Source of the DNA: Pelagibius sp964472095
GTDB taxonomy: Bacteria; Pseudomonadota; Alphaproteobacteria; Kiloniellales; Kiloniellaceae
Assembly: GCA_964472095.1 (NCBI GenBank)
Contig: CAYYIV010000014.1
Coordinates: 1-64,000 of the forward strand
Direction: 5' to 3'
DNA length: 64,000 nucleotides
Below, piece after piece: positions 52,692 through 61,510 of this stretch (positions within the stretch are counted from its first letter, which is position 1; each line of letters begins with the position of its first letter). Position numbers and translations under genes: made by a program. The notes below the pieces were generated by a model. It saw only the letters and a program-made list of their open reading frames with translations, made no database searches and was not told the origin of the DNA.

Positions 52692-53621
52692 TCAGGCCAG
52701 GGCGAGGTGCGCCAGTTCCGACTTTACCTCGTTGAGCATCCGCGCGGCCTCGCTGCCCTGGATCTTGGCGATGTCGTCCTGATACTTCAGCAGCACGCCG
52801 AGAGTGTCGTCGATGGCCTGCGGGTCGAGGGCGACCTTGTCGAGCTGGGTCAGCGCCTCGGCCCAGTCGATGGTCTCGGCGATGCCCGGCGCCTTGAAGA
52901 GGTCGTGGTCGCGCAGCGCCTGCACGAAGGCGACGATCTGGTGCGACAGCTTGGCGGAAACCTGCGGCGCCTTCACCCGAAGGATCTCCAGCTCGCGTTC
53001 CGCGGATGGAAAATCCACCCAGTGATAGAAGCAGCGCCGCTTCAGCGCATCGTGGATCTCGCGTGTGCGGTTGGAGGTGACGATCACGATGGGCGGCGCG
53101 TCGGCCTTGATGGTGCCGAGTTCCGGAATGGTGATCTGGAAGTCGGAGAGCACCTCCAGCAGGAAGGCCTCGAAGGGTTCGTCGGTGCGGTCCAACTCGT
53201 CGATGAGCAGGACAGGTGCGCCCTGCGGGTCCTGACGGAGGGCCTGCAGCAGGGGCCGCTCGATGAGGAAGCGCTCGTCGAAGATGTCACCGCTGAGGCG
53301 TTCGCGGTCGTGTTCGCCGGCCGCTTCGGCGACGCGGATCTCGACCATCTGGCGCGGATAGTTCCACTCGTAGACCGCCGCAGAAACGTCGAGGCCTTCG
53401 TAGCACTGCAGCCTGACCAGGCGGCGACCGAGTGTCTCGGCCAGCACCTTGGCAATCTCCGTCTTGCCGACGCCGGCTTCGCCTTCGAGAAAGAGCGGCC
53501 GCCCGCGCTTCAGCGCCAGGAACAGCACGGTCGCCAGGTTGCGTTCGCCGATATAGCGCCCGCGCGCCAGCAGCGCGAGAGTTTCATCAACGGAATTGGG
53601 GAGCGGGACCGCAGCGGCCAT
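52692..53621 (-). CDS. coxD: MoxR-family AAA ATPase (CoxD-like)
   Basis: 309 residues. Walker A GEAGVGKTE (about 45-53), Walker B VLLIDELDR and sensor motif IVTSNRTREIHDALKRRCFYHWVDFP define the MoxR/CoxD group. CoxD is a chaperone-like ATPase acting with CoxE in building the Mo-Cu site of CO dehydrogenase. It is transcribed in the same direction as coxE, but three other genes and the small-protein triplet intervene. Confidence 0.9.
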   Translation of the reverse strand: MAAAVPLPNSVDETLALLARGRYIGERNLATVLFLALKRGRPLFLEGEAGVGKTEIAKVLAETLGRRLVRLQCYEGLDVSAAVYEWNYPRQMVEIRVAEAAGEHDRERLSGDIFDERFLIERPLLQALRQDPQGAPVLLIDELDRTDEPFEAFLLEVLSDFQITIPELGTIKADAPPIVIVTSNRTREIHDALKRRCFYHWVDFPSAERELEILRVKAPQVSAKLSHQIVAFVQALRDHDLFKAPGIAETIDWAEALTQLDKVALDPQAIDDTLGVLLKYQDDIAKIQGSEAARMLNEVKSELAHLALA

Positions 53622-53669
53622 GGAAAACGAGCTCGCTAAAAGAGGAGACAGGGCGTCGGTGGCCGCAGC

Positions 53670-54011
53670 CTACCGCCTCCGCCATTCGCCGTCGGGTGTC
53701 ATGATCCAGGTGCCCACCGGCACCTTCTGAATGATCTCGCCGGCATAGACGGCGCCGACCTGGTCTACCGGCACGCCCTGCGAGGCTGCTTGCTTCTGAT
53801 AGATTTCGCGGCGCTTCGCATTGATGTCCTTGACCATGTCGGCAACGCCGGGGTCGCGCGCCACGGCAAAGCCGTCGAAGCGCTCACCGATCTTGCCCGA
53901 GGCGCGCAGCTCGTCGAGCGTCTGCGCCGCACCGGGGCTCGCCAGCAGCGGCAGGGCCAAGGCGACCGCTGCCAGTAGGGAGAGGAGGGAAAACCAACGC
54001 CTTGTCATCAT
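53670..54011 (-). CDS. ydbL: YdbL-like DUF1318 exported protein
   Basis: 113 residues from the double ATG at 54011/54008. Signal peptide (FSLLSLLAAVALALPLLASPGAAQ) then TLDELRASGKIGERFDGF, VKDINAKRREIYQKQAASQGV and a C-terminal TPDGEWRRR, the DUF1318 pattern. In E. coli ydbL lies with ynbE and ydbH, whose products move phospholipids between membranes; YdbL is thought to modulate the complex. Confidence 0.88.
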   Translation of the reverse strand: MMTRRWFSLLSLLAAVALALPLLASPGAAQTLDELRASGKIGERFDGFAVARDPGVADMVKDINAKRREIYQKQAASQGVPVDQVGAVYAGEIIQKVPVGTWIMTPDGEWRRR

Positions 54012-54063
54012 GCCGTCCTTTTGGCTCTTGTCGCCGTTTGTCGTCTCTTGGGGAGGGGACGAA

Positions 54064-54267
54064 CTAGAAGATGTCCGGGTTCTCCTGGATGTCCTTGTCG
54101 GCCTGTTCTTCAATCTTAACACGGACTTCCGCATCCAGCTTAATATTCAGGTTTATCGTGATCGGCTCCGTCGGGGCCTGCACCTGGACCGTCGGGGTGC
54201 AGGCCGCAAGGGCGAAGCAGAACAGGACTCCGCCAAGGGCTCCTTCACGACCGCCAAAGCAGCTCAA
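54064..54267 (-). CDS. ynbE: YnbE-like lipoprotein
   Basis: 67 residues if translation starts at TTG 54267, which has AGGAGGGAG at good distance; an upstream ATG at 54351 would give an untypical 28-residue extension. Lipobox LAAC precedes TPTVQVQAPTEPITINLNIKLDAEVRVKIEEQ, the YnbE signature. The lipoprotein partners with YdbH across the periplasm. It lies between ydbH and ydbL in the conserved order. Confidence 0.85.
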   Translation of the reverse strand: MSCFGGREGALGGVLFCFALAACTPTVQVQAPTEPITINLNIKLDAEVRVKIEEQADKDIQENPDIF

Positions 54268-54410
54268 ATCCTTGTCTCCCTCCTCTAGCGGGCCCGTCCC
54301 GGATCGGGGTGGGCCCGGATGCAGCATAACAGCGCGGGCTGCGATAACCATGCGACGCCTTTAAGCCTACGTCGGCAGAGTGCAATCTATCCCCGCTATC
54401 GACAAGCGGC

Positions 54411-57400
54411 TCATTCATGCAGGCGCCAGGCCCGGCGCAGGGCGTCGTCGGACAGACTGTAGCCCTGGCGCAGCGCCTCCAGAACGCTGGTCAGGTTGCT
54501 TTCCAGGTTGATGTTGAAACGGAAGAGCTGGCCGTCAAGGACCTCCGGGTTCCGCCCCAGGGTCGAGAGGCCGAGGGTCGCCTCGTTGTCGGCGGCCTTG
54601 GCGATCGTCAGCGAGAGCTCTTCGTAATGGAAGTCCTCGAGGGCCTTGATTGCCATTTCCACCGTTTCGCCACCGCCGGCCAGCGCCGAGCGCAGCGCCT
54701 GGATGCGGATCGAGAGACGACCCGGCCCCAGCGCCTCGAAGCGGCCCTCCTCGACGAGGATGTCTTCGCCGGCAAAGACGATCGGCAGGTTGCCTTGCAG
54801 CTTGCCGATGCCCGAGAGGCCGTCGACCGCGATGAGATCGAAGAAGGTGGCGAGGTCGAGCCCGTCGGTCGCCAGGACGATGCGGTTGCGTGCCGCGCCA
54901 GGGGAAAGCGCCGTCGGCTCGATGCGCCAGCGCCCGCCGCCCAGGTCGAAGCCGCCATCCTCGACGCTGAGGCGCGGACCTGGCGCCTCGTCGAGCGAGA
55001 AAAGCAGTTCGATGTCCTCGATCGGCACACCGGCATCCAGGCTGCGGATCCTGAGCCGCTGGCTGGGCGCGCTGGCGAGCGGCTGCAGGCTTTCCAGCGT
55101 GATGTCGAGATCGAGGCCGGCGACTTCGGCGCCCTGGCCGTTGAAGGAGAGGTTGCTGAGGGTCACCCGGCCGGACTCCCTTGCCGGGTCGCGCGGCCAG
55201 GCAAGGCGGGCCGCGGCGGTGAGGCTGCCGCTGACGTTCTCGAGGTCGGCCAGGAGAGGGGAGATGGTCGCCGGCTGCAGGCCGTCCGGCGCGAAGCTCA
55301 GCAGGCGGCTCACCGCCTCCAGGCTGGCGCGGCCATCATCACCGTAGCGGGCGGAGAAATCGGCCAGGACCGGACCTGCGCTGGCGGCGAGTTCGGCGGT
55401 CACGTCGTAGCCGGCGCCCGCGCGCGACAGGTTGCCGGCGAGCGTCAGGGGAGCGGTCAGCGGCGCCTCGCCGGCGAGCTGGAACGGCCCCAGCGCAAAG
55501 CGGCTTTGCGCCGGCCGCAGCTCGCGGTCCAGCGTCACGTCGAGTTCCGCCGCCGCCGCCGTGAAGCCGTAGCCGGGCAGACCGAGGCCGCCGAGCCGCA
55601 TCGCGATTGTGGCAGCGTGGCCGCCCTGCGGGTCGAAGCGGCCATCCAGCACGAGCGTCAGAGCGCCGGCCGCGACGGCGATAGGCTCGGTCCCCGCAGC
55701 GGTGACAGCGAAGTCGGCACCATCTTCCCGTGCGCTCAGGCCGTAACTGTAGCCGGCGGCATCCGGCGCCGCCGTCAGGGCCAGGGCCTCGATCTCGAAG
55801 GCCAGCGGTGCCTGCAGCTGCAGCGGCGTCGTGGCACCGAAACGGGCGATCCGCAGGGTTCCGGGACGGGCAAGCGACAGGCGCAGCCCGTCGCTGTCCC
55901 ATGCGGCCGCGAGTGGCAGCGCCAGTGTCATGCCGCGCGCCTCGCGGCCGCCGAGGGACAGGCGTTCCACTTCTGCCCGCGCATTGAGGCTGCCGGTGAA
56001 GCCGGTGAGGGCCAGGGCTTGTCCGAGGGAGGCGCTGCCCTCGGTCTCGACCGCTAGGCGCAGGCCCTGGTCGCTCGCCGCCTGCGCCGCAGCGGTGATC
56101 TCGGCGTCCTGCGGGGGCCATATAGGCGTCACAGCGAGGCGGAACGGCAGATCGCCGCCGGCTGCCAGCGTGAGGTTGAGGCCGCTGACGAGCAGCGGCA
56201 GCAGGTCCTCGGGCACACCGAGATCACGCAGGCTGTCGCGCGACGGCCGCTCGACGCGGACGGCCGCATCGTCGCTCAGGGTCACGGTCGCGCGGTCCTC
56301 CGCCGCCTCCACGATCAGCGGCAGGTGCGCCGAGACGCCGGTCGTGCCATCGGCGAGGACGACTTCGCCGAGGATGGCGTCGCCGCTCAGCGACAACCGG
56401 CTGTGCGGCAGCATGGCAACCCCGGCGCGCCAGTCTTGCAGATCACCCTCGGCCGGCAGGGAGGCGGAGCCCTCACCCTGCAGCACCAGGGTGCCGGCGG
56501 TGACCGGCGGGCCGGGCAGGGCGAGAAACTGCGCGAGGCCACCGGCGGTGCGGACCTCGCCCTCCACCGACAGGGCGAGGTCTTCGCGCCCGCCGGCGGG
56601 ACTGCGCTGGGCGGTGGCCTCGAGGCTCAGGTATTCCGCGTCCCCTTCGAGCTGCAGTGTCAGCGCGGCGGCGGCAAGGTCCCCCTCGGCGGTGAGGCGG
56701 CCACTGGCGAGGTGCAGCGGCGCCCCCGCGGCGGGCGTGTAGCCGAGGTCGTCGAGGGTGAAGTCGGCCGCGATCCGCGGCGCGCCCTCCGGCGCCTGTT
56801 CGAGCGAGAGGCGCCCGGCGAAGGCGTTGACGGCGAAGCCTTGCCATGCCAGCCGGCCGTCTTCCACCTGCGCCGTCAGGGTCATGGCGCCGGCGGCGCT
56901 GCGCCGGCCGACGAGGTCGGCCTGCAGGCCGCCGAGCGCGCTGTCGAGATGCAAGGCTGCCTCGGCGGTGTGGCCGCCGGCATCGTCAGGCGCGAGGGTT
57001 CCGCCGAGCTCGGCGGTCATCGGGCCGGAAGGGGTCGCGAAGATCACCTGGGCATCGCGGAGGACGATCGTCGGGATGGCCAGCGGTTCGCCGGGTGCCG
57101 CTTCCGCCGCCGGGTCTGCGTCCGGCGTATCGCTTCCGGCTGTCAGGCGGTTCAGCGCCGGCTGCAGGCTGCCGAGCAGCGGTGCCTCGCCGGTGAGATC
57201 GAGGTGCAGGCGAAGGCCGTCGATCTGCACCGTTTGCAACGTCGCCTCGAGGCCGACGAAGTGGGGCGTGATCCGGATCTGTGCGACGCTCAGTTCACCC
57301 CCTTCGCCCAGCACCAGATCGCGCAGCTCGATCGCGCCGGGCGTCAGCCGGGAGACAGTGACGTTTTGCACCGTCACGCCCTGGCTTTCCAGGTAGGCGA

Positions 57401-57533
57401 CAGCGGCGCGGGTGGCGAGCTCCTGGCGGAAGAGAATCGCGGCGGCGATGACCAGGAGGAGCAGCGCGACGGCACCCAGCAGAATGCCGCGACGCCGCTT
57501 GGATTTGCGCGGGGAGGGCCCAGACTGTGACAT
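54411..57533 (-). CDS. ydbH: YdbH-family intermembrane phospholipid transport protein
   Basis: 1040 residues. An N-terminal membrane helix (GILLGAVALLLLVIAAAILF, about 15-34) is followed by a very long, beta-rich AsmA-like periplasmic region and a conserved C-terminal DUF (GRNPEVLDGQLFRFNINLESNLTSVLEALRQGYSLSDD). YdbH forms a hydrophobic bridge for phospholipids between inner and outer membrane, redundant with TamB and YhdP in E. coli. It heads the ydbH-ynbE-ydbL transcript. Confidence 0.9.
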   Translation of the reverse strand: MSQSGPSPRKSKRRRGILLGAVALLLLVIAAAILFRQELATRAAVAYLESQGVTVQNVTVSRLTPGAIELRDLVLGEGGELSVAQIRITPHFVGLEATLQTVQIDGLRLHLDLTGEAPLLGSLQPALNRLTAGSDTPDADPAAEAAPGEPLAIPTIVLRDAQVIFATPSGPMTAELGGTLAPDDAGGHTAEAALHLDSALGGLQADLVGRRSAAGAMTLTAQVEDGRLAWQGFAVNAFAGRLSLEQAPEGAPRIAADFTLDDLGYTPAAGAPLHLASGRLTAEGDLAAAALTLQLEGDAEYLSLEATAQRSPAGGREDLALSVEGEVRTAGGLAQFLALPGPPVTAGTLVLQGEGSASLPAEGDLQDWRAGVAMLPHSRLSLSGDAILGEVVLADGTTGVSAHLPLIVEAAEDRATVTLSDDAAVRVERPSRDSLRDLGVPEDLLPLLVSGLNLTLAAGGDLPFRLAVTPIWPPQDAEITAAAQAASDQGLRLAVETEGSASLGQALALTGFTGSLNARAEVERLSLGGREARGMTLALPLAAAWDSDGLRLSLARPGTLRIARFGATTPLQLQAPLAFEIEALALTAAPDAAGYSYGLSAREDGADFAVTAAGTEPIAVAAGALTLVLDGRFDPQGGHAATIAMRLGGLGLPGYGFTAAAAELDVTLDRELRPAQSRFALGPFQLAGEAPLTAPLTLAGNLSRAGAGYDVTAELAASAGPVLADFSARYGDDGRASLEAVSRLLSFAPDGLQPATISPLLADLENVSGSLTAAARLAWPRDPARESGRVTLSNLSFNGQGAEVAGLDLDITLESLQPLASAPSQRLRIRSLDAGVPIEDIELLFSLDEAPGPRLSVEDGGFDLGGGRWRIEPTALSPGAARNRIVLATDGLDLATFFDLIAVDGLSGIGKLQGNLPIVFAGEDILVEEGRFEALGPGRLSIRIQALRSALAGGGETVEMAIKALEDFHYEELSLTIAKAADNEATLGLSTLGRNPEVLDGQLFRFNINLESNLTSVLEALRQGYSLSDDALRRAWRLHE

Positions 57534-58009
57534 GCGGCGAGGCTAACCCAGCCGCCTGCGCGCGTCACCCCGGCTTCGCTGTTCTGACCCGCCTTTCCAC
57601 TACCCCACGAGACCAGACAGAGCGTTGCCGCCTCACAAGGCCCGGCTTTACCTGGCTGTTACACGCCCTTGGTCCCGAGGACCCAGGCTTACCAAACGTG
57701 GGGAAAGCTGCACTTGTACCCGAAGAACGGTAAAGTGATGACCGCGTAGAGGCAGCAAGCGGACGTGATCGCGGGCAAAATTCAGGTCTCAAAGTGACCC
57801 GGAGCAGGCATTGCACACTCGGCGTACGGATGTCTCAGAAAGGGCGGGAGCGGGCATTGCGGGTCAACATCGCCCCCTTCGCATTCTTCAGCGGGTTGAG
57901 CTGCGCTGTTGAAGGCATTCAACCAGCCGAAGGCGGCGCTGGCACTGCTCGACGACACCTCGGCAGCCCTGGAGGCGCACAGCACTTGACACGCTGTATG
58001 AAAACACTT
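57534..58009. other. Intergenic region without a clear gene
   Basis: About 475 bp between two leftward units. A short plus-strand frame at 57903-57989 (ALLKAFNQPKAALALLDDTS) has coding-like composition and could be a gene relic, but it has no start. No strong hairpin or repeat was found. Confidence 0.35.
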
Positions 58010-59632
58010 TCAAGAGGCGGAGGCGAAGCTCATCTCGCGGCCAGGCGCTGCATCCAGGAGAGCGCGGGTGTAGTCGTGGCGAGGACTGCCAAAGACGTCG
58101 CGGGTCAGGCCTTGCTCCACTACCTGCCCATAGCGCATCACCATGATGCGGTCACAAATTTGCGCGGCGACGCGCAGGTCATGGGTAATGAACAGCATGG
58201 CGAGGTCGAAGCGCGCGCGCACATCGGCGAGGAGATCGAGCACCTGCGCCTGAACCGACACGTCGAGAGCTGAGACAGCCTCATCCGCAATAAGAACCTT
58301 TGGCTCCATCGCCAACGCCCTCGCGATGCAGATGCGCTGGCGTTGGCCGCCGGAAAACTGGTGGGGAAAGCGATCGAGCGCCTCCGGCAACAACCCCACC
58401 ACCTCCATCAACTCGCGCGCGTTGGCTAACGCCTTGGCGGCGCCCATGCCGAAATTCATCGGCCCTTCGATGATGGACTGGCCCACAGTGCGGCGTGGGT
58501 TGAGCGAACGGTAAGGGTCCTGGAACACTATCTGGATGTGGCGCCGATGCGGGCGCAAGCGACTTTCGTTGAGCCGGGCAACATCCTGCCCCCCGATCAG
58601 GATCGTGCCTGAAGTCGGATCGACCAGCCGCACCACGCAGCGCGCGACAGTGGACTTGCCGGAGCCGGATTCGCCCACCACCCCCAGGGTCTCGCCGGGA
58701 TGCACTGTCAGATCGACATCCTGCGCGGCGTGCACCTGCCGTCGTCCCCTGCCAAACCAGCCTGTGCTGCCATAGATCTTGTTCAGCCCCTTCACTTCGA
58801 GCGCCGGCGGCGCGGGCTTCGGCTGAAGGCGCTCAGGCGGCGTGAGGCTCGGGACGGCGGCCATCAGCATCCGGGTATAGGCATCCTCGGGCCGCGTGAG
58901 GATCCGATCCGCCGGGCCCTGCTCGACCACCCGTCCATTGCACATGACCACCACCCGATCGGCGATCTCGGCGACTACGCCGAAATCATGGGTGATGAAC
59001 AGGACCGCCATACCATGCCGGCGCTGAATGTCCTTGATGAGCGCGAGAATCTGCGCCTGCGTAGTCACGTCGAGCGCAGTAGTCGGCTCGTCCGCAATAA
59101 GAAGGGCCGGCTCTAGCGTCAGCGCCATCGCGATCATGACCCGCTGGCGCTGTCCGCCCGAGAGCTGATGCGGATAGGAGTGAAAAAGCTTTCCCGGTTC
59201 GGGCAGGTTCACGTCGCGCATGGTTTCCAGAACCCGCGCGCGCCGCTTGGCGGGTCCGAGATCGGTATGGATCTCCAGCATCTCGCTGATCTGGTCGCCA
59301 ACTTTCATGACGGGGTTCAGCGCGGTCATCGGTTCCTGGAAGATCATCGCCATCTTCTCGCCGCGCAGCCGGCGCAGGGCGTGCGTCGACTGCTTCAGGA
59401 CATCGATCCCTTGGAGCAGGACCTCGCCGGCGACGGGCCGAAGCGAGCGCGGGGGGTTCAGCCCCATCACGCTGAAGGCTGTCACCGATTTTCCCGACCC
59501 CGACTCGCCCACCACGCAGACAAGCTCGCCGGCGGCCACGGAGAAGCTGACATCCTCCACGGCGAAGGGCCTGTCGGCACCCCTGGGCAGACTCACGGTG
59601 AGACCCCGAATGTCTAGAACCGGCTGGCTCAC
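58010..59632 (-). CDS. Fused dual ATPase of a peptide/nickel-type ABC importer (DppD-DppF)
   Basis: 540 residues from GTG 59632, which overlaps the permease stop (GTGA). It contains two complete ABC domains: Walker A GESGSGKS, signature LSGGQRQR and Walker B LLIADEPTTALD in the first; GESGSGKS, FSGGQRQR and VLIADEAVSALD in the second. Oligopeptide-type motifs (PxxALNPVM; YRSLNPRRTV) place it with Dpp/Opp/Gsi transporters. GsiA is similarly fused. It powers import by the two permeases upstream. Confidence 0.93.
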   Translation of the reverse strand: MSQPVLDIRGLTVSLPRGADRPFAVEDVSFSVAAGELVCVVGESGSGKSVTAFSVMGLNPPRSLRPVAGEVLLQGIDVLKQSTHALRRLRGEKMAMIFQEPMTALNPVMKVGDQISEMLEIHTDLGPAKRRARVLETMRDVNLPEPGKLFHSYPHQLSGGQRQRVMIAMALTLEPALLIADEPTTALDVTTQAQILALIKDIQRRHGMAVLFITHDFGVVAEIADRVVVMCNGRVVEQGPADRILTRPEDAYTRMLMAAVPSLTPPERLQPKPAPPALEVKGLNKIYGSTGWFGRGRRQVHAAQDVDLTVHPGETLGVVGESGSGKSTVARCVVRLVDPTSGTILIGGQDVARLNESRLRPHRRHIQIVFQDPYRSLNPRRTVGQSIIEGPMNFGMGAAKALANARELMEVVGLLPEALDRFPHQFSGGQRQRICIARALAMEPKVLIADEAVSALDVSVQAQVLDLLADVRARFDLAMLFITHDLRVAAQICDRIMVMRYGQVVEQGLTRDVFGSPRHDYTRALLDAAPGREMSFASAS

Positions 59633-60510
59633 ATCTTCCTCGCTATCCGGGGATCGAGCGTATCGCGCAGGCCGTCGCCCATCACGTTCACCGCCAGCAC
59701 CGTCATTGCCAGCGCGATTCCGGGATAGAAGATGATCCAGGGGCTGATCTGGAAATAGGTTCGACCCTCGGACATGATGTTCCCCCAACTCGGGATCTCA
59801 GGCGGGATGCCGGCGCCGAGGAAACCAAGAATCGCCTCGAGCAGCATCGCGGATCCGCAGATATAGGTGGCCTGCACGATGAGCGGCGCAATGGTGTTTG
59901 GCAGGATGTGGCGGCTCATGATCAGATGGGTTCGAGTGCCGGCTGCAATCGCGGCCTCGACATAAGGCTCCTCTCGCACCGTCAGCACCACGGAGCGCAC
60001 GAGGCGCACCACACGCGGGATCTCCGGCACGACGATGGCCACAATCACCGTCATGAGCGTCGCACCCGATAGCGACACCAGCGCGATGGCGAGGAGGATG
60101 CCGGGAATCGACATCAGCCCGTCCATCACCCGCATGATCGGCGCATCGAGAGCGCGCAGGTATCCCGCGACCATGCCCAGCAGCAGTCCGATTGCCACCG
60201 ACATCACGGCCACCGCGACCCCCACCGCAAGTGAGATCCGCGCGCCGGCGACGACGCGGGCGAAGACGTCGCGGCCCAGGAAGTCGCTGCCGAACCAGAC
60301 CTCGGCAGAGGATGGCTTCAGCCGCTGTATCGGGTTCAGCGCCGTCGCATCGACCGTGAAATAGGGGCCGATGGCGGCGATCAGCACCATTGCCACGAGC
60401 AGGGAGCCGCCCCAGAGCACGCCGCGATTGCCTAAAGCCAGGTGAAGCGTGCTCTGAGCACGCGAAGCGGGATCGACGACGCCTTCGCCGGTGCTCTTCG
60501 CGAGGGCCAT
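59629..60510 (-). CDS. ABC importer permease, DppC type
   Basis: 293 residues from ATG 60510, overlapping the previous stop (TGATG). Features of the second permease subunit: the N-terminal helix after NRGVLWGGSLLVAMVLIAAIGPYF, FGSDFLGRDVFARVVAGARISL and the EAA loop EAAIAAGTRTHLIMSRHILPN. It spans the inner membrane about six times and pairs with the DppB-type subunit. Confidence 0.93.
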   Translation of the reverse strand: MALAKSTGEGVVDPASRAQSTLHLALGNRGVLWGGSLLVAMVLIAAIGPYFTVDATALNPIQRLKPSSAEVWFGSDFLGRDVFARVVAGARISLAVGVAVAVMSVAIGLLLGMVAGYLRALDAPIMRVMDGLMSIPGILLAIALVSLSGATLMTVIVAIVVPEIPRVVRLVRSVVLTVREEPYVEAAIAAGTRTHLIMSRHILPNTIAPLIVQATYICGSAMLLEAILGFLGAGIPPEIPSWGNIMSEGRTYFQISPWIIFYPGIALAMTVLAVNVMGDGLRDTLDPRIARKM

Positions 60511-61451
60511 CAGTAGCGGATCCTCGGATCCAGGAAGGCATAGCTGATGTCGATCAGAAGATTGATGAGAATGTAGAAGAAGCTCAGGAACAGGATCAGC
60601 CCCTGGATGATCGGATAGTCCCGCGCCAGCACCGCATCCACTACCAGACGTCCGAGGCCAGGTATGTTGTAGACGCTCTCCGTGACCACCACGCCGCCGA
60701 TCAGCAGGGCGATGCCGATACCGATCACCGTCACGATCGGGACCGCGGCATTGGAGAGCACATGGCGGAGCAGAATGGTGAACTCGCTCTGTCCCTTGGC
60801 GTGGGCGGTGCGGACGTAATCCTCCTGCAGCACCTCGATCGCCGAGGCGCGTGTCATGCGCGCGATCAGCGCAATGAAGATCACGCTCAGCGTCAGGGTC
60901 GGCAGCGCGATGTGAGAGAAAAACGGTCCAAGTCCCTCCCACGGGCTGCGGTAGCCCTGAACCGGGAGCAGGTTGAGCTTCATCGAGACGACATAGATCA
61001 GCATGTAGCCGAGCACGAAGACCGGCACTGAGAAGCCTGCGATCGAAAACAGCATCACGAAGCGGTCTATCAGGCTTCCCGCCTTCCACGCCGCGATGGC
61101 GCCAAGCGGCACCGCGACCGCAACGGAAAACACGATGGTCGTCAGCGTGAGCATCAGGGTCGGCTCGATGCGCTGCGCGATCAGCGTGGTCACCGGCAGG
61201 TTGTTGAAGATCGAGGTGCCCAGATCGCCCTGGAGCAGGAGGCCGATCCAGGCTACGAACTGATAAGGGATCGCTTCGTTAAGTCCGAGTTGCTCGCGAA
61301 TGCGGGCAATGTCCTCGGCAGTCGCGTAGTCACCGGCGATAACGGCAGCCGGGTCACCCGGCGAAAGGCGCAGCATCAGGAACACGATCAGCGCCACGAC
61401 TGCCATCACGGGAAGGGTGGCGGCCACGCGCATAAGTATGTATCGCAGCAT
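60510..61451 (-). CDS. ABC importer permease, DppB type
   Basis: 313 residues. N-terminal helix (VAATLPVMAVVALIVFLML), the DppB-specific GDPAAVIAG and ARIREQLGL motifs, and the EAA loop (YVRTAHAKGQSEFTILLRHVLSNA). It forms the translocation channel with the DppC-type protein. A stable hairpin lies between it and the binding-protein gene. Confidence 0.93.
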   Translation of the reverse strand: MLRYILMRVAATLPVMAVVALIVFLMLRLSPGDPAAVIAGDYATAEDIARIREQLGLNEAIPYQFVAWIGLLLQGDLGTSIFNNLPVTTLIAQRIEPTLMLTLTTIVFSVAVAVPLGAIAAWKAGSLIDRFVMLFSIAGFSVPVFVLGYMLIYVVSMKLNLLPVQGYRSPWEGLGPFFSHIALPTLTLSVIFIALIARMTRASAIEVLQEDYVRTAHAKGQSEFTILLRHVLSNAAVPIVTVIGIGIALLIGGVVVTESVYNIPGLGRLVVDAVLARDYPIIQGLILFLSFFYILINLLIDISYAFLDPRIRY

Positions 61452-61471
61452 TTGGGATGTCCTTGCACCTG

Positions 61472-61496
61472 CCCGGCCGCGCGCTACGCGGCCGGG
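61472..61496 (-). promoter_or_regulatory. Intercistronic hairpin after the binding-protein gene
   Basis: CCCGGCCGCG (61472-61481) pairs perfectly with CGCGGCCGGG (61487-61496) over a 5-nt loop, with no T-tract. Such hairpins downstream of ABC binding-protein genes protect the upstream mRNA and allow excess binding protein over permease. Confidence 0.7.
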
Positions 61497-61510
61497 TGGG
61501 CGTCATGGGA

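Noticed and set aside
57903..57989. Coding-like 28-codon fragment between ydbH and the ABC operon
   Set aside because: Composition resembles a gene end, but no start, no recognisable family and no parent gene in the window.
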